A stretch of DNA of 64,000 bases from JBCDJI01 sp964351865 (lineage in GTDB: Bacteria; Verrucomicrobiota; Verrucomicrobiia; Methylacidiphilales; JBCBYL01): NCBI GenBank assembly GCA_964351865.1, contig CAYGPJ010000017.1:15485-79484 (forward strand), written 5' to 3'. Positions 7,792 through 15,465 of the stretch are shown piece by piece. The notes under the pieces are model-generated. The model had not been told where the DNA came from and did not search any database. It saw only the letters and a list, made by a program, of their open reading frames with translations. Each line of letters starts with the position of its first letter. Within the stretch, counting starts at the first letter, position 1. The position numbers and the translations under genes were made by a program.

Positions 7792-8373
7792 ATGGCTACG
7801 CTAGACTCTCTCAATCAATCTTATCCTCAGACCTTCTCCGGCAAGCTGGAAGTGCTGCCAGAGTTCCGCGGTGAAATCACCTGGAGCGTGGATCTTTCCA
7901 TCCTGCATGATGTGATGGCGGCGCTCAAAGGCGATGGCTTCAATTATCTGGTCGATGTCAGCAGCGTGGACAACTTCGGCGAAGAACCACGGTTCGAAAT
8001 GGTTTACGAACTTTACAATTACGCCACCAACGAAAACCTGCGCGTCAAAAGCACGGTCTCCGAAGATGACTGTTCGGTGCCGACCGTTTCTGATCTATGG
8101 TCCACTGCAGAATGGCACGAGCGTGAAGTTTACGACATGATGGGCATTGATTTTGCCGGACATCCGGATTTGCGTCGCATTCTGATGTGGGACGGTTACC
8201 CGTTCTTTCCGTTACGCAAAGATTTCCCGCTGGAAGGCAAAGAAACCGACATGCCGGACATTGCCTTTACCAAATCAGCACCGCTGGAAGGTGGACCATT
8301 TGTGACCTCGCCGGCCTCCGCAACGGCTGACGACAGAGAACCCAGAGCAAAGGATTTTGCCGATCGCGGCTAG
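7792..8373 (+). CDS. nuoC: NADH-quinone oxidoreductase subunit C
   Basis: A 193-residue member of the 30-kDa complex I subunit family, part of the peripheral arm that connects to subunit D. The family signature is clear at about 105-125 (EREVYDMMGIDFAGHPDLRR), followed by PLRKDFPLEG. The C-terminal tail after FTKSAPLEGG is low in conservation. It is separate from nuoD, not fused as in E. coli. It lies 25 bp after nuoB and 35 bp before nuoD. Confidence 0.96.
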   Translation: MATLDSLNQSYPQTFSGKLEVLPEFRGEITWSVDLSILHDVMAALKGDGFNYLVDVSSVDNFGEEPRFEMVYELYNYATNENLRVKSTVSEDDCSVPTVSDLWSTAEWHEREVYDMMGIDFAGHPDLRRILMWDGYPFFPLRKDFPLEGKETDMPDIAFTKSAPLEGGPFVTSPASATADDREPRAKDFADRG

Positions 8374-8408
8374 GACGCCAATGCGTTCAGCAAATGACAG
8401 GATAGATT

Positions 8409-9644
8409 ATGGCGACTGAGATCAAACAATTTGAATACCACGATGCGGAAGCGAAGACCGCAGATGCACAGGATATGGTCAATGAGAAGCTCACCCTGAG
8501 CCTTGGGCCATCGCATCCAAGTACTCACGGTGTTTTACGTGTGGTGCTGGAACTGGATGGGGAGTTGATCACCAAGGCAGATCCGGACATCGGCTACCTG
8601 CACCGCGGAGATGAGAAGCTGGCAGAAAATATGAACTGGACTCAGTTCATTCCTTATACCGATCGGCTCGATTATCTGGCACCGCTTTCAAATAACGTCG
8701 CCTACGTTTGTGCCGTCGAAAAATTGATGGAAATGCAGATTCCTGAGCGGGCCGAGGTGATTCGTGTCATCTGCTGTGAAATCGCACGAATTTCTGCGCA
8801 CTTGCTGGGACTCGGAGCTTACGTGATGGACTGTGGAGCGATGACGGTCTTTCTCTACACCTTCGAAGAACGTGAAAAACTCTACAACCTGATCGAATTA
8901 TTAACCGGCGCCCGTTTCACCACCAGCTACACGCGTATCGGCGGGCTGGCGCGCGATCTGCCCGAAGGGTTCATTGATGGACTGGATGAATTCTGCACTC
9001 AATTCCTGCCACGTCTGGATGAAGTGGACAAGTTGCTGACCCGCAATCCGATTTTTATCAGTCGCACCAAAGACGTTGGAATCATCACCGGTGAAGAGGC
9101 TATCGATTACGGTCTGACCGGACCCAACCTGCGCGGTTCCGGGGTGGATTACGATCTGCGCAAGAAAAAGCCTTACCTGAATTACGATCAGTATGATTTC
9201 GAAGTGCCGCGGGGATCCACGGGAGACTCGTTCGACCGATATCTGGTGCGCATGGAAGAGATGCGTCAGAGCGTGAGTATCATCCGTCAGGCTATCAAGC
9301 GTCTGCCTGCGGGGCCTGTGATGGTGGATGATCCGAAGAATGTGCTGCCACGCAAAGACGAAGTGCTGACCAAGATGGAGGAGCTGATTCAGCACTTTAT
9401 GGTAGCAACCCAAGGTGCCAAGGTGCCGGCCGGTGAAGTCTATTTTTCAGCAGAGAATCCCAAGGGAGAACTTGGTTTCTATATCAACAGTCATGGGGGA
9501 GGAGTCCCGCACCGACTCAAGATCCGCGCCCCTTCCTTCTGCAACTTGAGCATTTTGCCGAAAATTCTGCCTGGGCATACCGTCAGTGATGTGGTGGCGA
9601 TTCTGGGTAGCTTGGATTTTGTTATGGGGGAATGTGACCGTTAG
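8409..9644 (+). CDS. nuoD: NADH-quinone oxidoreductase subunit D
   Basis: A 411-residue 49-kDa subunit that forms the quinone pocket with NuoB. It shows LSLGPSHPSTHGVLRV at about 29-44, the related DIGYLHRGDEK, and the late GGGVPHRLKIRAPSF. It ends FVMGECDR, the usual NuoD terminus with the aspartate-arginine end. Length and ends are normal for the family, so the gene is intact. Downstream a small lipoprotein gene separates it from nuoE. Confidence 0.97.
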   Translation: MATEIKQFEYHDAEAKTADAQDMVNEKLTLSLGPSHPSTHGVLRVVLELDGELITKADPDIGYLHRGDEKLAENMNWTQFIPYTDRLDYLAPLSNNVAYVCAVEKLMEMQIPERAEVIRVICCEIARISAHLLGLGAYVMDCGAMTVFLYTFEEREKLYNLIELLTGARFTTSYTRIGGLARDLPEGFIDGLDEFCTQFLPRLDEVDKLLTRNPIFISRTKDVGIITGEEAIDYGLTGPNLRGSGVDYDLRKKKPYLNYDQYDFEVPRGSTGDSFDRYLVRMEEMRQSVSIIRQAIKRLPAGPVMVDDPKNVLPRKDEVLTKMEELIQHFMVATQGAKVPAGEVYFSAENPKGELGFYINSHGGGVPHRLKIRAPSFCNLSILPKILPGHTVSDVVAILGSLDFVMGECDR

Positions 9645-9682
9645 GTCTCAGGAGTGAATGATACTCAAACCGGAGTTTTAAG

Positions 9683-9952
9683 ATGAGGAAGACTGTAAAT
9701 ATTTTAGGAGCCATCGGGATGATCTGCCTGCTTAGCGCTTGCGGCAGCAAGCTGACGCCGGACAATTATTCCCTGGTGAAGAACGGAATGACCGAAGCGG
9801 AAGTGAAAGACCTGATCGGCAAGCCCTCCGGTGTGAAATCCGACGAGATGCTGGGTCTTTCCAGCACGATCTACACCTATCAAAAAGGGGAGTCGGAAGT
9901 GAAAATTGGCTTCATCAATGGAAAAGTAACGCACAAGAGCGGAAAATTTTAA
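9683..9952 (+). CDS. Small lipoprotein, SmpA/BamE-like
   Basis: An 89-residue secreted protein. Its N terminus MRKTVNILGAIGMICLLSAC is a lipoprotein signal with lipobox LSAC (Cys20). The mature part has the pattern of SmpA/BamE-like domains: YSLVKNGMTEAEVKDLIGKP, then a beta-hairpin with TYQKGESEVKIGFINGKV. Such domains occur in many periplasmic lipoproteins and in beta-lactamase inhibitor-like proteins, so the name does not fix a function. It is inserted between nuoD and nuoE, 38 bp after the former and 2 bp before the latter, which indicates cotranscription with complex I. Confidence 0.8.
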   Translation: MRKTVNILGAIGMICLLSACGSKLTPDNYSLVKNGMTEAEVKDLIGKPSGVKSDEMLGLSSTIYTYQKGESEVKIGFINGKVTHKSGKF

Positions 9953-9954
9953 TC

Positions 9955-10443
9955 ATGAGTCTGGAGATACCGAAAGAATTTGAAGCGGAAATTGATGAGG
10001 TGATTACTCATTATCCGGTTTCCAAGCGCAGTGCCTCACTGCCGCTGCTGCATCTGTGGCAGGAAAAGTATGGATATATTTCTGAAGAAGCCGTTGAGTG
10101 GATCGCGGCTAAGCTGGAACTTCAGCCGATCAACATTTTGGAACTGATCACTTTCTACCCGATGTTTCAGCAGGAACCGCTTGGCAAGCACCATATCAAG
10201 GTTTGCCGCACGCTGTCCTGTGCGCTGGGTGGTTCCGGCGACACGCATGCCTGTATCAAGAAAAAGATCGGTGCGACCGGCGACGATCATGGTCCATTGA
10301 CCAGTCCGGATGGAAAATACACGGTAGAATTCGTCGAATGTATCGCTTCCTGCGGCACCGCACCGGTAGTGATGGTGAACGAGGACTTTTACGAAAACAT
10401 CGGCGAAGACAAAGTCGACGAACTTCTCAAGAAATACGACTGA
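9955..10443 (+). CDS. nuoE: NADH-quinone oxidoreductase subunit E
   Basis: A 162-residue 24-kDa subunit with the N1a 2Fe-2S cluster of the NADH module. The four ligands follow the family spacing C84-x4-C89 (VCRTLSCALGG) and C129-x3-C133 (ECIASCGTAP). I chose ATG 9955, which starts MSLEIPKEFE and gives the usual length; an open frame further upstream overlaps the lipoprotein gene. It is followed immediately by nuoF. Confidence 0.96.
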   Translation: MSLEIPKEFEAEIDEVITHYPVSKRSASLPLLHLWQEKYGYISEEAVEWIAAKLELQPINILELITFYPMFQQEPLGKHHIKVCRTLSCALGGSGDTHACIKKKIGATGDDHGPLTSPDGKYTVEFVECIASCGTAPVVMVNEDFYENIGEDKVDELLKKYD

Positions 10444-10444
10444 T

Positions 10445-11773
10445 ATGCCAGCAATTGCCCCACAACGCCGCATCATTTTTAAACACATCGATGAACCGGG
10501 TTACACCAACGACATCGACTGTTACATTAAAAACGGTGGCTATGAGACCCTCAAGAAGAGCATCAAGCTCGAACAGCAGCAGATCAAGGATGACGTCAAG
10601 ACCTCTCAACTACGTGGTCGTGGCGGCGCTGGCTTCTCCTGCGGGATGAAGTGGTCATTCATCGACCTTAAGAAAGTAGAAAAACCGGTCTATCTGATCT
10701 GCAATGCAGATGAGTCCGAGCCGGGCACGTTTAAAGATCGTCAGATCATCCACAAGGATCCGCACCAACTGATCGAAGGCATGATCATCTCCTGCTTCGC
10801 CAATAACGTGAAGCTTGCTTACATCTATATTCGCGGGGAATTTCCTGATGGTGCCCGCATTCTGGAAAAAGCATTGAAAGAGGCTCGTGATAAGAAGTTC
10901 CTGGGTAAAAACATTCTCGGTAGCGGTTACGATCTTGAAATCTACGTGCATCGTGGAGCGGGAGCGTATATCTGCGGAGAAGAAACCGGGTTGATCGAAT
11001 CACTGGAAGGCAAGCGAGCCTATCCTCGCATCAAACCTCCATACTTTCCTGCGGTGCTGGGGCTCTACATGTGCCCGACCATCGTGAACAACGTGGAAAC
11101 CCTTTGTAACGTGAAGCACGTGATGGAAATGGGAGCCGAAACCTTTGCTAAAATCGGCACCCCCAACAACACCGGCACCCGTATTCTCTGTGTCAGTGGT
11201 GATGTCAATAAACCCGGCTACTACGAATATGAATGTGGCTCCATCACTATGGGCGAACTCATTCACGATGTCTGTGGTGGCGTGCGTAACGGAAATAAAA
11301 TCAAAGCCGTGATTCCCGGCGGTTCTTCCGCTAAGGTGTTGAAAGCAGGAGAACGTTATACGCTGAAAGACAAGCAGCCGGACGGCAGTGTCAAAGAGCG
11401 CGAGATCGGGCTGGAAGATATTCCGTTGGATTTTGATTCCTTTGCAGCGGTCGGCACCATGGCTGGTTCCGGTGGAGTGATCGTGATGGACGACACCCGC
11501 GATATGGTCGGCTGCCTGGCCAATATCTCTGAGTTTTACGCGCATGAATCTTGTGGTCAGTGCACGCCTTGTCGTGAGGGATCACTCTGGATGAAGAAAA
11601 TTCTGCATCGCATGGCGCATGGAGAGGCACGCCAGGAAGACACCGGATTGCTGAAGAATGTAGCCGACAATATTGCAGGTAGAACCATCTGCGCCTTCGG
11701 CGAGGCCTGCTCCTGGCCGGTGCAAAGTTTTGTGGAGAAGTTTAAAGATGAATTTGAAGGGAAAGCGGCCTAA
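10445..11773 (+). CDS. nuoF: NADH-quinone oxidoreductase subunit F
   Basis: A 442-residue 51-kDa subunit that binds NADH and FMN. GRGGAGF at 58-64 and GAGAYICGEET at 171-181 form the nucleotide and flavin sites. The N3 4Fe-4S ligands are C370, C373 and C376 in SCGQCTPCREG, with C416 further on. Its start is one base past the nuoE stop. All expected residues are present, so the electron input side of the enzyme is complete. Confidence 0.97.
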   Translation: MPAIAPQRRIIFKHIDEPGYTNDIDCYIKNGGYETLKKSIKLEQQQIKDDVKTSQLRGRGGAGFSCGMKWSFIDLKKVEKPVYLICNADESEPGTFKDRQIIHKDPHQLIEGMIISCFANNVKLAYIYIRGEFPDGARILEKALKEARDKKFLGKNILGSGYDLEIYVHRGAGAYICGEETGLIESLEGKRAYPRIKPPYFPAVLGLYMCPTIVNNVETLCNVKHVMEMGAETFAKIGTPNNTGTRILCVSGDVNKPGYYEYECGSITMGELIHDVCGGVRNGNKIKAVIPGGSSAKVLKAGERYTLKDKQPDGSVKEREIGLEDIPLDFDSFAAVGTMAGSGGVIVMDDTRDMVGCLANISEFYAHESCGQCTPCREGSLWMKKILHRMAHGEARQEDTGLLKNVADNIAGRTICAFGEACSWPVQSFVEKFKDEFEGKAA

Positions 11774-11776
11774 CCG

Positions 11777-13495
11777 ATGAGCGCAACGGAAATTAATCCT
11801 TTTAATCACGACGTCACTCCGGAGGAAGCTCCGATGTTGAACGTACACTTCAATGGCTCGTGGATCAAAGTCCCCAAGGGAACTAATGTAGTCGAATTGA
11901 CACGCCAGCAGGGCAGCTTCCTGCCTCATTATTGCTACCACTCCAAGCTCTCGATTTCAGGCAACTGCCGCATGTGCATGTTTGAAATGGGGATGCCGAA
12001 GGCAGGGCCCGATCGTAAGCCGATCTTAGGCGAAGATGGTCTGCCTGAAGCGATCAACTGGCTGCCGCGCCCGATGATCGGATGCGCCACGCAGGTCAGC
12101 GAAGGCATGGGCATCCGCACCGATTCTCAGATGGCTCAGGAATGCCGCAAGGGCGTGATGGAGTTTCTGCTGATCAACCACCCGCTGGATTGCCCTATTT
12201 GCGATCAGGCTGGCGAGTGTAAGCTGCAGGAATTCTCCAGCGATTACGGCACCAGCGAAAGCCGCTTCGTTGAAGAAAAGGTGAAGAAGCCGAAAAACGT
12301 TGATCTAGGCGAACGCATCGTTTTGGACGATGAGCGCTGCATTCTTTGCACCCGCTGTATCCGCTTCTCTAAGGAAGTCATGCAGGATGATGTACTCGGA
12401 ATCGTCAATCGTGGTAGCTACAACAGCATTTCAGCGCACAAAGGTAAGCGTTTCGATAATCCTTATTCACTCAATACGGTCGACCTCTGTCCAGTCGGTG
12501 CACTCACCAGCAAGGACTTCCGTTTCAAGATGCGCGTCTGGTTCCTGAAGGAAACCAAGAGCATCTGTACTAGCTGTGCTCGTGGCTGTAACGTCACTGT
12601 CGGATCGCGTCAGGATCAGGTCTATCGACTGACCCCGCGCACGAATGAGGAGGTCAACTCACATTGGATGTGTGATTTCGGACGATTGAATATTCATGAC
12701 CTCACCAACGAAAACCGCCTGATCCAGCCGGAAGCGAGAGTAGGGGCTTCGATGTTCCCGAGTAGTTGGACCGAAATCAATCAACAGTTGGCAGAGAAAC
12801 TCAAAGCTTATCAGGGCAGTCAGATCGCAATGCTGGCATCCGCTTCCATGACCAACGAAGAACTTTACCTGTTCAAACAGTGGGCCAAGGAAATGGGCGT
12901 CACCCAGGTGGACATCGTTCCGCGCAAAGGGGAAGCCGATGATTATCTTGTCGTGGCAGATAAAAATGCCAATTCTGCTGGAGCACGGTTGCTGGGAGTA
13001 TCCCAGGACGGTAAAGCGCATCAGGCGATGGCCAAAGGCATTAAAGACGGCTCGATCAAGGCGTTAATTTGTTGGCAGGAAGATGCCACGGCATTGGGAA
13101 TTACTTCAGATGATCTAAATCAGTTGGAATTGTTGGTCGCAGCTTCGATACTTCCGAATGCCACCACGGCTAAGGCGAATTATATTCTTCCGGTCGCCGG
13201 TTTTGCTGAAAAAAGGGGATCGCTGATCAATCAGGATGGACGTTTGCAGCGATTGAATCGTGCGGCTGCCAGTCCGGGTCAGGCTCGGGACGACTGGGAA
13301 GCCATTCAGGGAATCCGGCAGGCCTGCACCGGTGGAAATGGAGTGCATATGATTGAAGATATCTTTCAGCAGATGTCGGCAACACATGCGCCATTGAGCG
13401 GATTATCCTTAAGTAAAATTGGCGATCAGGGGACGCTGCTGGATTTGCCGGCAGGTATTGTAAATAAGGACAAGGACAGCATCACCGCTGCCTAA
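11777..13495 (+). CDS. nuoG: NADH-quinone oxidoreductase subunit G, short form
   Basis: A 572-residue iron-sulfur subunit. The cluster ligands can be placed: C53, C64, C67 and C103 for the 2Fe-2S N1b; H135, C139, C142 and C148 for N5; C188, C191, C194 and C238 for N4. A further set, C264-x2-C267-x3-C271 with C299, fits the extra N7 cluster known from some bacteria. The molybdopterin-oxidoreductase-like C-terminal region is much reduced; E. coli NuoG has about 900 residues. It follows nuoF by 3 bp. Confidence 0.95.
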   Translation: MSATEINPFNHDVTPEEAPMLNVHFNGSWIKVPKGTNVVELTRQQGSFLPHYCYHSKLSISGNCRMCMFEMGMPKAGPDRKPILGEDGLPEAINWLPRPMIGCATQVSEGMGIRTDSQMAQECRKGVMEFLLINHPLDCPICDQAGECKLQEFSSDYGTSESRFVEEKVKKPKNVDLGERIVLDDERCILCTRCIRFSKEVMQDDVLGIVNRGSYNSISAHKGKRFDNPYSLNTVDLCPVGALTSKDFRFKMRVWFLKETKSICTSCARGCNVTVGSRQDQVYRLTPRTNEEVNSHWMCDFGRLNIHDLTNENRLIQPEARVGASMFPSSWTEINQQLAEKLKAYQGSQIAMLASASMTNEELYLFKQWAKEMGVTQVDIVPRKGEADDYLVVADKNANSAGARLLGVSQDGKAHQAMAKGIKDGSIKALICWQEDATALGITSDDLNQLELLVAASILPNATTAKANYILPVAGFAEKRGSLINQDGRLQRLNRAAASPGQARDDWEAIQGIRQACTGGNGVHMIEDIFQQMSATHAPLSGLSLSKIGDQGTLLDLPAGIVNKDKDSITAA

Positions 13496-13523
13496 TTAGG
13501 GATTCAGGAACGGAAGAATCATC

Positions 13524-14732
13524 ATGCTAGAGAACATTATCTGGATTTCATTAATACTGGTTCAATGTAGCGTTACCGTCGGGTTGCTGTTGACGCTGGT
13601 GGCTTACAGTGTGGTAGCCGAACGCCGCTTCAGCGCCTGGATACAGGATCGTATCGGCCCCAACCGAGTGGGTATTCCATTGGGAGGTATCAAAATCTTC
13701 GGTCTGTTCACCGTGCCCAATTTACGTCTGTTTGGATTAGGACAACCACTGGCAGATGGCCTGAAGTTTTTGCTCAAAGAAGAAATTACTCCCGGTCATG
13801 TCAACAAGCCTTACTATTATCTGGCTCCGGCTTTGGCGATGGTGCCTGCCTTGTTGACGGTAACGATTGTGCCGGTCAGCAGTGGTTTTGATCTGCGCTG
13901 GTTTGGGAATTGGGTAAGTGAGAACATTTATGAATTAAGCGATACCTTCATCAATAAGGTATTCCTTCTTTCAGGTGCTATTGCGGATCTCGATGTCGGC
14001 ATCTTGTTTGGTTTTGCCATCATCTCCATCAGCGTTTACGGTATCGTGTTGGCGGGATGGGCGTCTAATTCAAAATTTCCCTTTCTCGGAGGCATTCGTT
14101 CATCGGCTCAGATGATTTCCTATGAGCTGACCATGGGGCTTTCCGTGGTGCCGGTATTTCTCATTATCGGTAATTTGAATCTTGGCGATATTGTGGAATA
14201 TCAGGCTCAAAACGGATGGTTGGCATTTCCTGTGGCCTGGGACATGCACTGGCAAAACTGGGTACTAGCCATTCCATTAGGATTTGCTTTTATCACCTTC
14301 CTCATTTCTGCTTTCGCAGAAACTAATCGGTTACCCTTTGACATGCCGGAAGCAGAGAATGAATTGGTTGGGGGATATCATACTGAATACGGCGCCATGA
14401 AATTCGCGCTCTTCTTCCTGGGTGAGTATGCAGCTATGCTGGTCGCAGCTTCATTTATTGTCACCATGTTCCTCGGTGGTTGGAGTCTACCTTTTCCTTA
14501 TATGAACGGCATGACCCCGGACGGGTCAGAGCTTCCATGGTTCATGGGTTTTATTCATGCTGCTGTCTTCATCGGTAAAATGGCCTTCTTCATGTTCCTG
14601 TTCATCTGGGTGCGCTGGACGCTACCCCGTTTCCGCTATGATCAGTTAATGGATCTGGGTTGGAAGATTTTTCTGCCGTTGGCACTGGCTAATGTGCTGC
14701 TGACTGCATTCATTGTAATGATTTTCTCCTAA
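13524..14732 (+). CDS. nuoH: NADH-quinone oxidoreductase subunit H
   Basis: A 402-residue membrane subunit with about eight to nine helices that closes the quinone tunnel. Signatures are RIGPNRVG at about 47-54, the cytoplasmic loop FAETNRLPFDMPEAENELVG, and the following HTEYGAMKF. It is somewhat longer than E. coli NuoH (325 residues), with an additional loop around 120-150. It is the last nuo gene here: the strand then carries 730 bp of repeats, and nuoI-N are not found in the window. Confidence 0.96.
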   Translation: MLENIIWISLILVQCSVTVGLLLTLVAYSVVAERRFSAWIQDRIGPNRVGIPLGGIKIFGLFTVPNLRLFGLGQPLADGLKFLLKEEITPGHVNKPYYYLAPALAMVPALLTVTIVPVSSGFDLRWFGNWVSENIYELSDTFINKVFLLSGAIADLDVGILFGFAIISISVYGIVLAGWASNSKFPFLGGIRSSAQMISYELTMGLSVVPVFLIIGNLNLGDIVEYQAQNGWLAFPVAWDMHWQNWVLAIPLGFAFITFLISAFAETNRLPFDMPEAENELVGGYHTEYGAMKFALFFLGEYAAMLVAASFIVTMFLGGWSLPFPYMNGMTPDGSELPWFMGFIHAAVFIGKMAFFMFLFIWVRWTLPRFRYDQLMDLGWKIFLPLALANVLLTAFIVMIFS

Positions 14733-14994
14733 AGTTAGTTTCAGCAGTCAGCCGCATGCTTGACTTGCTGACTAGTAGTGCGTTTCACCTCTAAAGACGG
14801 GTAGAGCGGTTTGTCTCAAACCGCTTTGGGATACCATGCCAAATAAGATATAGAACCCGAAACGGGAACCAGCGCCCTGAGATCCCGCGTCCGCGGGCCA
14901 CTACCATACCCGTCATCCTATGCGCAACGAACTGCTGGTATTAATCCCGTGATTACTTCATCTAGGGTTAAGGCTCGTTATGGCTTGGCATATT
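14733..14994. repeat. Gene-free stretch after nuoH with small hairpins
   Basis: No reading frame is convincing in this part. An AGTCAGC/GCTGACT stem (14746-14752 with 14767-14773) follows the nuoH stop but lacks a T run. A stronger hairpin, AGCGGTTT-GTCTC-AAACCGCT, covers 14805-14825; its TTGTCTCAA centre also occurs in a hairpin at 57328-57353, which suggests a REP-like family. A third, CCCGCG-TC-CGCGGG, covers 14884-14897. Confidence 0.5.
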
Positions 14995-15197
14995 TAGAGC
15001 ATTTCCGAATTATGTTTTAACATGTAGGGCGAGATTGTATCTCGCCAAATTCTATACCGGCAAGATGTAAGCTTTAGGCTGCGCCTAAACTAAACAAGTT
15101 AGAAAGTTATTTTGGTCGCGCTATCGCGCTGGGTTTTCTTGCCCTACATTTATTTTCCTCAGGTTTGCGTGTGAGAACTTAATTCGGAAACGCTCTA
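14995..15197. mobile_element. MITE-like element, family A, copy 2 (core inverted)
   Basis: A 199-bp element with TA on both sides (14995-14996, 15196-15197). The ends are GAGCATTTCCGAATTATG on the left and ATTCGGAAACGCTC on the right, matching copy 1 at 1307-1508 in the same orientation. The segment between GTAGGGCGAG and CTTGCCCTAC is reversed relative to copy 1: the block with TTTAGGC and AACAAGTTAGAAA is on the right half here and, as its complement, on the left half there. No coding capacity. Confidence 0.75.
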
Positions 15198-15465
15198 AAT
15201 TTCACACAGGAACAATCGGTTGAAGACACCTGTAGGCCGAAACCTACCCAATTTTATCAGAGTCGTATGTCGGCAGGTATAAGGATGACGAGATGCAATC
15301 TCGTCCTACATCAAAGTACATCTTAACGCTTAATTCGTTAATGCATTAACAATCAAATGAGTGCTGAGCTCGGTAATTCAAAAATAGCATTTAGTCGGTG
15401 TTATTCTCTTATGTTTTCGTTTCGAGTTTTATAGCGTCTCGTAAAAAATAAGGTAGACTATTGCC
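15198..15465. other. Gene-free leader region of the glycosidase gene
   Basis: No gene is seen. The part from 15230 to 15320 carries small inverted repeats, for example GTAGGCC/ACCTAC-like pairs and ACGAGATGCAATCTCGT at 15289-15305, which resemble the inner part of the family A element. The promoter of the glycosidase gene must lie in the following AT-rich 150 bp, but no clear boxes stand out. Confidence 0.4.

Noticed and set aside
14746..14773. Rho-independent terminator of the nuo operon
   Set aside because: The 7-bp stem has a 14-base loop and no T run follows.
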